Positions 1-7,067 of a DNA stretch of 19,934 bases are shown one piece after another; position 1 is the first letter of the stretch, and the number at the start of each line of letters is the position of its first letter. The notes beneath the pieces were generated by a model. The model was not told where the DNA came from, ran no database searches, and worked only from the letters and a program-made list of their open reading frames with translations. Made by a program: the position numbers and the translations under genes. The DNA is taken from assembly GCA_002329365.1 (NCBI GenBank), contig DCUB01000052.1, forward strand, positions 1 through 19,934. The letters run 5' to 3'. This DNA is from Ruminococcaceae bacterium UBA1425 (GTDB lineage Bacteria; Bacillota; Clostridia; Oscillospirales; Acutalibacteraceae).

Positions 1-14
1 GGTGATTTTAGGTT

Positions 15-1307
15 TCAGACTTGCTCATCCTTAAAAAACTGCGGCAAATATTTCTTGTGTGCTTCCTTCATTTCGTTGAAGCAGTTTAACGCCTTTTCCC
101 AATCGCCCACAAGCGGGTGGACAAGCAGGGCGTTAAGCGCGTCTGTATCGGAGCCGGACATAGCCGCTTTTACTGCGTATTTCTCGTACTCCTTCACTAT
201 GCGCATAAGCCCTATTATATGGCGGTTGTCGGTTTCTTCGACCGGCACGGGCTTTGCCCCGTCCTTGCCGACGACGGCGGCTATTTCCACCACGTCGTCA
301 TCTTCCATAAACGAAAGAGTTCCGTTGTTTTTGATGTTCACCACATGGACGTTTTGCTTGTCATTGGCAATAGCGTCTATTAATGATACGGCGGCAAGCG
401 AATACTTGTGACCGCCCCTTTTGTCGAGCAGCGCCGGCTTTTCTACAAGGTTTTCGTCGGAATACATTTCGAGAAGCTGTTCCTCAATCTCCATGCATAC
501 CTGCGCCCTGCTTTTTTCACCGCTCTTGAGATGCTCAAGCTTCGCGTTGCGGCAGTAATAATACTGAAGATATGAGGACGGTATAGCTTTTATTGCGGCA
601 AGCGTTTCGAGCGAAAAGCCGTCGTCTTTTATGTTTTCCATAACCTTTGGCGAAAAGCCTGTTTTAATCATTTCCGAAAGCAGGTCAACGCCGTTCTTTT
701 TTACGGACGTAATCCAGCTTAAGTGGTTCAGGCCGATATATGTAATCTCGCTGTCTTCTCCGCTTATCTCGCGCGTGTCGTCAAGCATATTGATGGGTAC
801 GTTGCAAAGGCCGATGTTTTTGACTTTGGTATGATTCTGTACGAACTCGGAAATTATTCCCGAGGGGTTTGTAAAGTTAATAAGCCATGCGTCGGGGCAG
901 AGCACCGTAATTCTGTCGCAGATGTTCTTCATAACGGGAATTGTCCGCAGAGCCTTGAAAAAGCCGCCGATGCCTGTCGTTTCCTGACCTATCAGGTCAT
1001 ATTTAAGCGGAATGGTTTCGTCAAGATGCCTTGCGGGCAGCTTGCCTACACGAATCTGCGTAACGACAAAGTCGGCGCCCTTTAACGCCTCGTCGAGGTC
1101 GTCGGTTAAAAGTATCTCGCAGTCTATTCCCGCTTTTTTAAGCATTCTGACGCAAAGGCTGCCGACAATATTTCTTTTGCGCTCGTCGATATCCATAAAC
1201 GATATCTTTTTCAGCTTCAAAGAGCCGCGCGCCTTGATAAATCCGTCGACAAGCTCGGGACAGTAGGTGCTTCCGGAGCCGATTACAGCAACATTGATTT
1301 CCTTCAT
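15..1307 (-). CDS. GH4 NAD-dependent 6-phospho-beta-glucosidase-type glycosidase
   Basis: Predicted cytoplasmic glycosidase of family GH4, 430 residues, a normal length for the family. GH4 enzymes use NAD+ and a divalent metal to oxidise the sugar at C3 and eliminate the aglycone. The N-terminus has a dinucleotide-binding loop (GSGSTYCPEL, residues 10-19), followed by the family signature QETTGIGGFFKALRTIPV (about 108-125), NFTNP (144-148), the metal-binding Cys motif CNVP (168-171) and GLNHLSW (192-198). In known GH4 enzymes CNVP goes with 6-phospho-beta-glucosidases, whereas CHSV goes with alpha-galactosidases, so the phospho-beta-glucoside assignment follows from that motif. No signal peptide is present. 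It is the last visible gene of the minus-strand run, 24 nt behind the kinase gene. No PTS that would supply a 6-phospho-disaccharide is in the window, so the real substrate is open. Family assignment is firm, substrate is not. Confidence 0.9.
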   Translation of the reverse strand: MKEINVAVIGSGSTYCPELVDGFIKARGSLKLKKISFMDIDERKRNIVGSLCVRMLKKAGIDCEILLTDDLDEALKGADFVVTQIRVGKLPARHLDETIPLKYDLIGQETTGIGGFFKALRTIPVMKNICDRITVLCPDAWLINFTNPSGIISEFVQNHTKVKNIGLCNVPINMLDDTREISGEDSEITYIGLNHLSWITSVKKNGVDLLSEMIKTGFSPKVMENIKDDGFSLETLAAIKAIPSSYLQYYYCRNAKLEHLKSGEKSRAQVCMEIEEQLLEMYSDENLVEKPALLDKRGGHKYSLAAVSLIDAIANDKQNVHVVNIKNNGTLSFMEDDDVVEIAAVVGKDGAKPVPVEETDNRHIIGLMRIVKEYEKYAVKAAMSGSDTDALNALLVHPLVGDWEKALNCFNEMKEAHKKYLPQFFKDEQV

Positions 1308-1331
1308 CTATATCATAACCTTTCTATAATT

Positions 1332-2270
1332 TTATACATACTCCTGCAATATCCAGTTGATGCAGCCCGTAACGGGCGGCTGCGTCAGCTTAATGAACTT
1401 AAATTTTCTGCCCGATTTTTTAGCCACCCTCTTTTTGATTTCGTCAAGATAAATGTCGCTCGGCAGCTTTGTAAGAATCGAGCCGGAAAGCACAACCTCG
1501 ATTTCTTCTCCGTTAAAGGTGAGCTGAGCGGCGTGGGCGGCTATAAGCTGTGCGCTTCTTTCCGCCATCATGTCGTTTATTATTACGCACGCCTCGTCGC
1601 CGTTTTTTAAGCCATCAAAGAAAAAGTCTATAAGTGCCATTATGTATTCCTCAGACTGCTCGGAGTCGAGCAGTGCCACGCTGCCTAAAAACTGCTCACG
1701 CGTTTTAATATTGAACCTTTCATAGCACATAGCAGTCATTGAGGTTTTGCGGATTCCGAGATAAACGTCGTCATAAATAGCTTTAAAAGCCATCCTTGCA
1801 ATCCAGTGACCGTTGCCCATGTCGCCCGAAAAATCGCCAAGCCCCGCAAGCTGGAGCATCCTGCCCGTTGAATCAATGGCGTTGCAGCAGGTTCCTGTTC
1901 CGTTGTTAAGACCTATGGCCGCGCCGCTCTCGCTGCCCGCCTTAACGACAATGAAGCCGTCGTTATATATCGCGAAATTTTTAAGCCCGAATTTTTCAAG
2001 CCTTTTACACATCTCGTCGTGCTGGAACGGGTGGTCGATGCCCGCAAGCCCCATCAGCGTGAACGAAACGTCGGAAACGGCTATTCCCGCCCTTTTTGTA
2101 AGCTGCGTTATGCCGTCCTGGATAATAGCCGCGGCTTCGTCAAACGAACCTTCAAGGTTCTCGTGATTACTGCCGGCGGTTTTCACGTCGGCTATAATAT
2201 TCTTGTTTTCGTCAAACAGGGCGTAATATGTTTTTGTTCCGCCCCCGTCAACGCCGATATAATATTTCAT
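1332..2270 (-). CDS. BadF/BadG-type ATPase, N-acetylhexosamine kinase-like
   Basis: Sugar kinase of the ASKHA fold, 312 residues, resembling bacterial and eukaryotic N-acetylglucosamine kinases of the BadF/BadG/BcrA/BcrD family. Visible motifs are the phosphate-1 loop DGGGTKT (8-14), the probable catalytic base Asp104 in NDG, the phosphate-2 loop NGTGT (123-127), a GDFSGDMG turn (145-152) and an adenosine-motif LSGS in the C-terminal third. Its ATG overlaps the stop of the upstream GH109-like gene by 4 nt (ATGA), so the two are probably translationally coupled. That context suggests the kinase phosphorylates the hexosamine released by its neighbour (GalNAc or GlcNAc), but this is inference; the 2-hydroxyacyl-CoA dehydratase activator branch is less likely because the Cys ligands of that branch are not seen. 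Predicted cytoplasmic. Confidence 0.85.
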   Translation of the reverse strand: MKYYIGVDGGGTKTYYALFDENKNIIADVKTAGSNHENLEGSFDEAAAIIQDGITQLTKRAGIAVSDVSFTLMGLAGIDHPFQHDEMCKRLEKFGLKNFAIYNDGFIVVKAGSESGAAIGLNNGTGTCCNAIDSTGRMLQLAGLGDFSGDMGNGHWIARMAFKAIYDDVYLGIRKTSMTAMCYERFNIKTREQFLGSVALLDSEQSEEYIMALIDFFFDGLKNGDEACVIINDMMAERSAQLIAAHAAQLTFNGEEIEVVLSGSILTKLPSDIYLDEIKKRVAKKSGRKFKFIKLTQPPVTGCINWILQEYV

Positions 2271-3535
2271 TGCTCTTTCTCCTCTTTGCTTTCCTCGTTT
2301 TCAAAAAAATCGTGGCAAACCTCCTCAAGGCAGTATTTGCCCCTGCGGTACGGTTCGCGCTCAATCCACATTCCGTTTGTGAAGTCCGGCACCGGCACGG
2401 GCATTCCGCCCATTGCCGAGGACTGCTCGGAAAGGCAGGTTATTGCCATCCACGCGGCAGTGTCGTAAACGTCAATAGGCGGCGCAAGGTCGTTTACAGC
2501 CGCCTCGGCAAACGCTGACAAAACAAGGTAGTCCATTCCACCGTGCCCGTGACCGGAGCTGTCGTAATTCCTCCATAGCGGATGTTCGTATTTGTTGCGG
2601 TATTTTTCAAAGTACTCCCACTCGTGACGCGGGGAAACGTTGTCGATATATATCCAGTTTTTGCCCTCTTTCGCCTCGCAGAACGTCGCCTTTGTACCCT
2701 GTACGACGTAATCCCTTGAATATGGCCTCGGCGTGCAGCAGTCGTGAGTGAGCTGAATGGTTTCGCCGTTCGCGCACTTTATGAGCGTTGTGACAACGTC
2801 ACCCTGATTAAAGCTGTAATCGGCAATATCATAGTCCTCGCCCATGTTTTCTTTAATCCAGCAGTTTAGTCCTCTCGACTTGCTTGACATGGAGCAAAGC
2901 GTTAAAAACCTGTTCCCCCTGTTGATGCCGATAAGCTTTGAGATGGGACCTAATTGATGCGTGGGGTAAAGCTCGCCGTTACGGTACATGAAGTTTACAA
3001 GTCTTCCGTGACGTTTTTCGCGCCCTAAGCTTATCTCGTCGCGCAAATCGTGGCGGTAGCCGCCCTCAAGATGCGTTATTTCTCCGAAAATTCCGAGCGT
3101 TTTCATGTTGAACACGGCAAGCTCGTCCCTGTCGTAGCAGCAGTTTTCAAGCAGCATACAGAACTTTCCCGTTTCCTCCGAGGCCCTTACCATCTGCCAG
3201 CATTCCTCAACGGAAGCCGCCCCGCCGACCTCAATGGCGACATGCTTGCCCGCGCGCATGGCGTCGACGGCAATCCTCGCGTGTGTTATCCACGTTGTGC
3301 AGCACAGGATTGCCTGTATGTCGTCTCTTTTCAGAAGCTCTTTGTAGTCAAGATACACCGCGGCGTCGGTTCCCCGGTACTGCTTTACTATTTCCGCGCC
3401 GTGCTTAGCTCTGTCCTCGTATTTGTCGCATACCGCGACCACGTTTACGCCCGGAACGGAAATCAGCTCGCGCAGCATGCCGGAGCCTCTGCCGCTGATT
3501 CCTATAACACCGAAACCCGCCGTTTTCACACCCAA
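2267..3535 (-). CDS. Gfo/Idh/MocA-fold protein, probable GH109 alpha-N-acetylgalactosaminidase
   Basis: NAD-binding oxidoreductase-fold protein of about 422 residues. It opens with a Rossmann loop (GVIGISGRGSG) and carries the motifs I associate with GH109: GGYRHDL, GELYPTHQLGP, INRGNRF, PRPYSR, GHGGMDYL, DVYDTAAW and VPDFTNGMW. In the characterised GH109 enzyme the Tyr and His of YPTH are active-site residues, and both are present. GH109 cleaves terminal alpha-GalNAc (for example blood-group A or mucin glycans) through an NAD-dependent mechanism. Unlike many GH109 proteins there is no Tat or Sec signal, so action would be cytoplasmic. Start: an open frame reaches an ATG at 3586, but that overlaps the preceding gene; GGAGG at 3543-3547 sits 7 nt before a TTG at 3535 (GTG at 3529 is the alternative), so I start at 3535. 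The stop overlaps the kinase start. A plain sugar dehydrogenase remains possible. Confidence 0.82.
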   Translation of the reverse strand: MGVKTAGFGVIGISGRGSGMLRELISVPGVNVVAVCDKYEDRAKHGAEIVKQYRGTDAAVYLDYKELLKRDDIQAILCCTTWITHARIAVDAMRAGKHVAIEVGGAASVEECWQMVRASEETGKFCMLLENCCYDRDELAVFNMKTLGIFGEITHLEGGYRHDLRDEISLGREKRHGRLVNFMYRNGELYPTHQLGPISKLIGINRGNRFLTLCSMSSKSRGLNCWIKENMGEDYDIADYSFNQGDVVTTLIKCANGETIQLTHDCCTPRPYSRDYVVQGTKATFCEAKEGKNWIYIDNVSPRHEWEYFEKYRNKYEHPLWRNYDSSGHGHGGMDYLVLSAFAEAAVNDLAPPIDVYDTAAWMAITCLSEQSSAMGGMPVPVPDFTNGMWIEREPYRRGKYCLEEVCHDFFENEESKEEKEQ

Positions 3536-3542
3536 AAAAGTC

Positions 3543-3547
3543 CCTCC
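3543..3547 (-). promoter_or_regulatory. Shine-Dalgarno GGAGG deciding a TTG start
   Basis: On the minus strand GGAGG is followed after 7 nt by TTG (3535) and after 13 nt by GTG (3529). The in-frame ATG at 3586 lies upstream, within the 3' end of the preceding gene, so the Shine-Dalgarno site argues against it. Confidence 0.65.
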
Positions 3548-3552
3548 GAATC

Positions 3553-4086
3553 CTATTTGAAGACGCGCCTGAAGTGCGTCCTCCATTTTTTCAGATATAC
3601 GGTTATTATAGCAGACAATGTGTAATCATACAAGCCGAAAGCGACAATTCCTATTGAGAAAATGATAGGAACGGCAAACCTTCCGAGTGCTTCAACCCCG
3701 TCGAATTCCACACCCATGAATTTTATCATCAGATAGTAAGACAATGACATCGACACGCAAAACAGCGCCGTTTTTGTTATAACGGAAAGGAGCTTGTTAA
3801 GCTTTGACTCGATTACCGACTTAAATATCGGATAATAGCCGAAAAAGGCGGCATACATTACAGCCGCCTCTTTATCGGGAACAAGCAACAACGCAAGCAG
3901 GCTGACGGCGAAATAAACGCCGACCGCCCACTTTTTGTTTAGCTCGATTACTATTAAAATTATCAGCGCGCCTGCCATTGCGGGCAGCGCGTATGTTAAA
4001 AACGGGATTACCGACAGCATAAACAGGAGAGCAACGGAAAGAGCCGCCACTATGCCGCCGAGCGCGGTTTTTGAGCTTTGCTTCAA
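3553..4086 (-). CDS. Small multi-pass membrane protein, ECF S-component-like
   Basis: Integral membrane protein of 177 residues with about six hydrophobic segments (roughly 9-29, 31-49, 54-70, 74-88, 99-121, 136-155) and a basic C-terminal tail (KKWRTHFRRVFK). Size and topology resemble the substrate-binding S components of energy-coupling-factor transporters, but I see no diagnostic motif and no EcfA or EcfT gene here, so the function is unknown. The start is a TTG at 4086 preceded by GAGG with 7 nt spacing; no ATG is available near the N-terminus. It follows the J-like gene by 24 nt and precedes the GH109-like gene by 17 nt, so it is probably cotranscribed with both. It may belong functionally with the DUF5685 and J-like proteins rather than with the sugar genes. 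Confidence 0.75.
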   Translation of the reverse strand: MKQSSKTALGGIVAALSVALLFMLSVIPFLTYALPAMAGALIILIVIELNKKWAVGVYFAVSLLALLLVPDKEAAVMYAAFFGYYPIFKSVIESKLNKLLSVITKTALFCVSMSLSYYLMIKFMGVEFDGVEALGRFAVPIIFSIGIVAFGLYDYTLSAIITVYLKKWRTHFRRVFK

Positions 4087-4110
4087 AAAAACACCTCGTA
4101 TTACATATTG

Positions 4111-4734
4111 TCAGCAGCAGCGGATAAGGTCGCCGCCCATACACTCGCAGCAGCAGTCGGCGCAAATCAGGCCTGTGCACACGTCGCAGGCGGAACAGTC
4201 TGAATGCTTTCGTTCACTGTTCATCCTGTATCCGCCGGAGCTTGAATTCCTCAGATTTTCGTAAGCAACCCTGTACTCCCTGTTGTCGGGGTCCATTCTG
4301 CATGCGGCGGCATAATTCCCGCCGGCCTCCTCAAGCCAGCCCTTTCTGTACTGAATGCTGCCCTTTAAGTAATACCATTCGGCTGTGCGCGACTGCTCGG
4401 GTATGCCGTCAAGCAGCATTTCGGCGTCGTCGAACCTTCCGTTTTGAATTTTTATTCTTATATCGCTGAAATCCGTGTTGACGGAGTATCCGCCCGTGTT
4501 CGACGACGACGAAGACGCGTACGTCTGACGCTGACCGCCGAAGCCGGAGCTTCGGGACATAATGATGGCGTCATACGCCTTGTCAAGCTCGTCCATCTTT
4601 TCGGCAGGATTGTAGCGTGTGTTGCCCTCCGCCATATCCTGCTGGTAGCGGCGCGCAAGATTGCGGTAAGCCTCGCGAACCTGTTCATCGGTCGCGTTTT
4701 CGGGAAGACCGAGAACCTCATAAGGATTCCTCAT
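4111..4734 (-). CDS. J-like protein lacking HPD, with Cys-rich C-terminal tail
   Basis: 207-residue protein. Residues 3-60 match a DnaJ J domain (NPYEVLGLPENATDEQVREAY, then DELDKAYDAI), but the HPD tripeptide needed to stimulate DnaK ATPase is replaced by Gln31-Gln32-Asp33. A Ser/Gly-rich linker (about 61-84) follows, then a helical, TPR-like region (about 91-160, with WYYLKGSIQYRKG), and a tail of ten cysteines in the last 28 residues (180, 183, 186, 191, 194-196, 198, 206, 207) that looks like a metal-binding or redox element. ATG with a GGGGG-type Shine-Dalgarno 8 nt upstream. The 5' end overlaps the DUF5685 stop by 17 nt, so the pair is tightly coupled. Classical co-chaperone function looks unlikely; the role is unknown. 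Confidence 0.85.
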   Translation of the reverse strand: MRNPYEVLGLPENATDEQVREAYRNLARRYQQDMAEGNTRYNPAEKMDELDKAYDAIIMSRSSGFGGQRQTYASSSSSNTGGYSVNTDFSDIRIKIQNGRFDDAEMLLDGIPEQSRTAEWYYLKGSIQYRKGWLEEAGGNYAAACRMDPDNREYRVAYENLRNSSSGGYRMNSERKHSDCSACDVCTGLICADCCCECMGGDLIRCC

Positions 4735-5608
4735 TCTGCGCGCCCCCTTTCTGATATTTTTTTAGTACCGACAAAGCCGAATTGTATAATCCGTAAAACA
4801 AAATGTTGTATATAATATCTCCGTAGCACTTGAAATCTATACTCTCATAGCATCTGACGAGTTCGCCGATGTTAAGGTTAAGCATACTGAGCACGACACT
4901 GCGAAATTCTTCTTCGTCCTTGCCATGAAGCTCGGTGTACCTGGACTTGAGAGGGTTAAAGGCGCCGCTTTTAATGTCGCTTTTGATATCGTCCGCCGCG
5001 TCTGTTATATAAACGTACCTGCCCAGAAGATATCCGAAGCGCCGAAGCTTTTCTATATCGGCGCCATCGCCGGCCACGAGGCAAAGCAGCTCAGACATCG
5101 CCGAAGCCGAAGGGTCTGCCGCAGCGTCCAACGAAGCGTCACCGCGTTTTTCGACCTCGCTTTGGCGGAGCATGGCGCGCGACACTATTTCGTCCGCCGC
5201 AGGCTGCCGCCTTGACGCCTTGCGGCGCATAAGCGACACAAACGGCAGAAATAAAAATGAAACCAGCTTCCCGAAAAAGCCCTTGTCGCGGATGTTGTCG
5301 CGCAGCCTGTGGTAAGCAAGAATAACCGAAATATCGGCGCAAAAGTCTATAATATCGTCAACGCCTAAACATGAGTGGCAGCGTTTTGCCGGATTGTAGC
5401 AGCAGCAGGTCTTTTTTAGCGAGGCTGTCTCGCCCTTAATTGCCATTATAACAAAGGCGAGCAGCGTAACGTCGTAGCTTAGAAAAAGCTGCGCCGGCGG
5501 CGAGTAGCATTTTAACAGACGCTTGCAAATTGAGCAGTAAACGCCGCGGTAAAGGTCGTATTCCCTGAACTTAAGCTCCGGCTTGTACGCCCTTACATAT
5601 CCGAGCAA
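4718..5608 (-). CDS. DUF5685 family protein
   Basis: 296-residue, mostly helical protein with the family's typical opening (LGYVRAYKPELKFREYDLYR). It has a cysteine set (CxxC at 25-28, CCC at 68-70, C77, C80) and two Asp clusters, DNIRD (104-108) and DAADDIKSD (203-211, followed by GAFNPL). No biochemical function is established that I know of. The Asp clusters recall the DxxxD and DxxDD pairs that bind Mg-diphosphate in isoprenoid synthases, an idea only. The start is TTG at 5608; the upstream frame is closed by a TGA two codons earlier, and the family N-terminus begins exactly here, which settles the start despite a weak ribosome binding site. It heads the second minus-strand run, with a 136-nt gap before it containing a possible promoter and a 9-bp inverted repeat. 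Confidence 0.85.
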   Translation of the reverse strand: MLGYVRAYKPELKFREYDLYRGVYCSICKRLLKCYSPPAQLFLSYDVTLLAFVIMAIKGETASLKKTCCCYNPAKRCHSCLGVDDIIDFCADISVILAYHRLRDNIRDKGFFGKLVSFLFLPFVSLMRRKASRRQPAADEIVSRAMLRQSEVEKRGDASLDAAADPSASAMSELLCLVAGDGADIEKLRRFGYLLGRYVYITDAADDIKSDIKSGAFNPLKSRYTELHGKDEEEFRSVVLSMLNLNIGELVRCYESIDFKCYGDIIYNILFYGLYNSALSVLKKYQKGGAQNEESL

Positions 5609-5632
5609 AACGCTTCACCAACCGATTAGCAT

Positions 5633-5669
5633 TTATTGCAGAGCCACACAATACAAAACCCTGCAATAA
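5633..5669. repeat. 9-bp inverted repeat in the DUF5685 leader
   Basis: TTATTGCAG (5633-5641) and CTGCAATAA (5661-5669) are exact reverse complements separated by 19 nt. It lies 25 nt upstream of the DUF5685 start. It could be an operator pair or a leader-RNA stem; there is no T-run to make it a terminator. Confidence 0.55.
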
Positions 5670-5696
5670 CATAATACTAAAAGGATGTACTTAATT

Positions 5697-5725
5697 GATT
5701 AACATAATGTAAATTTTTCTGTCAA
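5697..5725 (-). promoter_or_regulatory. Possible promoter for the DUF5685 run
   Basis: On the minus strand a perfect -35 TTGACA (5720-5725) is followed by poor -10 matches: GTTAAT after 16 nt or TTAATC after 17 nt. It is placed correctly, about 90 nt upstream of the DUF5685 start and downstream of the GH4 stop. Because no strong terminator separates the two runs, readthrough from upstream is also possible. Confidence 0.4.
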
Positions 5726-5744
5726 TCACGCTTGATGCTTCGTA

Positions 5745-7067
5745 TCAGCGGTACTTCGGCAGCCAGCTTCCGTGCGCCTCTATAAGGTCGTCGCACAAAG
5801 ATACTATATCGTCGATTGACAGCTCGCTCGAGCAGTGCGGGTCGAGCATTGCCGCCTGATATATATGTTCCTTCTTAAGCGTTACGGCGGCCTCGATTGT
5901 AAGAAGATGAACGTTTATTTCCGTCATGTTCATCGCGGCAAGCTGAACGGGCAGAGGCTTTTGCATACACGGCTGAACGCCGTATTTATTTACAAGGCAG
6001 GCGACCTCGACACATGCCTCCTCGGGCAGATTCGGAATTATATGGCCTTTGTTTAAAACGTTTCCGCCGATTTTGTATGCCACGTCTGTTACCATTGCCT
6101 CCATGATATTCGAGGCGTATTCTCTTGTTCTTGTATGGGAAACATCGCCGTTCAGATATTTTTCCTTCGCGCTTTTCCATCTTTCTATCTGATGGATGCA
6201 GCGGCGCGGATATTCGTCAAGCGGTATGTTGTAGCGCTCGATAAGCTCGGGATACTTCGCCTTGATGAACATATTGTTGTATTCGGCGTTGTGCTCGCTC
6301 GACTCTGTGCAGTAATAGCCGAGACGGCGTATATACTCATATCTTACAAGGTCGTGGTGATTCGTGTCGCCGCTTTCAAGGACTTCGCAGGCAGCCTTGC
6401 GGATAGCGGGATAAAGGTCGGTGCCGTCGGCGTCGTATATTTCGAGCAGCCAGCCCATGTGATTAATGCCGGCTATGCACTCCTTAATAGGCTCACTGTA
6501 TTCTATCTCAAGGTCGTTCAGAAGCCCCCTTGAGCAGCACTGAACGCTGTGGCATAGACCTACGGTATTTATGCCCGTGTACCTCTGCATATAGCCCGAG
6601 AGCATAGCCATGGGATTTGTGTAATTGAGGAACCACGCGTCGGGGCAGACCTCCTCCATGTCCGCCGCGAAATCGGCAAGCACGGGGATTGTCCGAAGGG
6701 CGCGGAATATTCCGCCGATGCCTGTCGTATCGGCAATTGTCTGACGAAGCCCATATCTTTTAGGCACCTCAAAATCAATAATGGTGCAGGGGTCGTAAAA
6801 ACCGACCTGTATCGCGTTGACGACAAAGTCTGCTCCTCTTAATGCCTCCTTGCGGTTTTCAACGCCGAGATACGCCTTAACCTTTGCTCTCGACCCGTTG
6901 ATGTTCTTGTTTAAAGTGTTTACCATAAGCTCCGACTGCTCGAGCCTTTCGCCGTCGATGTCGTAAAGGGCGATTTCACACTCCCTTAATGCCTCCGAGC
7001 ACATGACGTCGCCCAGAACATTTTTCGCGAACACCGTGCTGCCTGCTCCCATAAAGGTAATTTTCAT
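5745..7067 (-). CDS. GH4 alpha-galactosidase-type (MelA-like) glycosidase
   Basis: 440-residue cytoplasmic GH4 enzyme of the MelA branch. Visible features are the NAD-binding GAGSTVFAKN (7-16), DTTGIGGIFRALRTIPV (113-129), NYTNPMAM (148-155), the metal-binding CHSV motif (172-175) and GINHMGW (200-206), plus a C-terminal CVEVACLVNKYG region. CHSV is the form found in enzymes acting on non-phosphorylated alpha-galactosides, which fits delivery of free sugar by the GPH symporter encoded in the same operon; alpha-glucosidase or glucuronidase activity cannot be excluded. The ATG overlaps the histidine kinase stop by 4 nt (ATGA), and GGAGG lies 6 nt upstream, so it has its own good ribosome binding site as well as coupling. 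It is the last gene of the trmB-led run. Only about 26% of the sequence obviously resembles the other GH4 by eye, so this is not a recent duplicate; that figure is an impression, not a computed identity. Confidence 0.9.
   Translation of the reverse strand: MKITFMGAGSTVFAKNVLGDVMCSEALRECEIALYDIDGERLEQSELMVNTLNKNINGSRAKVKAYLGVENRKEALRGADFVVNAIQVGFYDPCTIIDFEVPKRYGLRQTIADTTGIGGIFRALRTIPVLADFAADMEEVCPDAWFLNYTNPMAMLSGYMQRYTGINTVGLCHSVQCCSRGLLNDLEIEYSEPIKECIAGINHMGWLLEIYDADGTDLYPAIRKAACEVLESGDTNHHDLVRYEYIRRLGYYCTESSEHNAEYNNMFIKAKYPELIERYNIPLDEYPRRCIHQIERWKSAKEKYLNGDVSHTRTREYASNIMEAMVTDVAYKIGGNVLNKGHIIPNLPEEACVEVACLVNKYGVQPCMQKPLPVQLAAMNMTEINVHLLTIEAAVTLKKEHIYQAAMLDPHCSSELSIDDIVSLCDDLIEAHGSWLPKYR

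Noticed and set aside
3536..3586. N-terminal extension of the GH109-like protein to the ATG at 3586
   Set aside because: The extra residues precede the Rossmann strand, overlap the preceding gene and lie upstream of the GGAGG site that fits TTG at 3535.
3050..3625. 191-codon open frame on the plus strand
   Set aside because: It is antisense to the GH109-like gene and the end of the membrane-protein gene; composition and lack of motifs mark it as a shadow.
15..7067. Recent tandem duplication of the two GH4 genes
   Set aside because: Their N-termini, Cys motifs (CNVP against CHSV) and C-termini differ clearly, so they belong to different GH4 branches.
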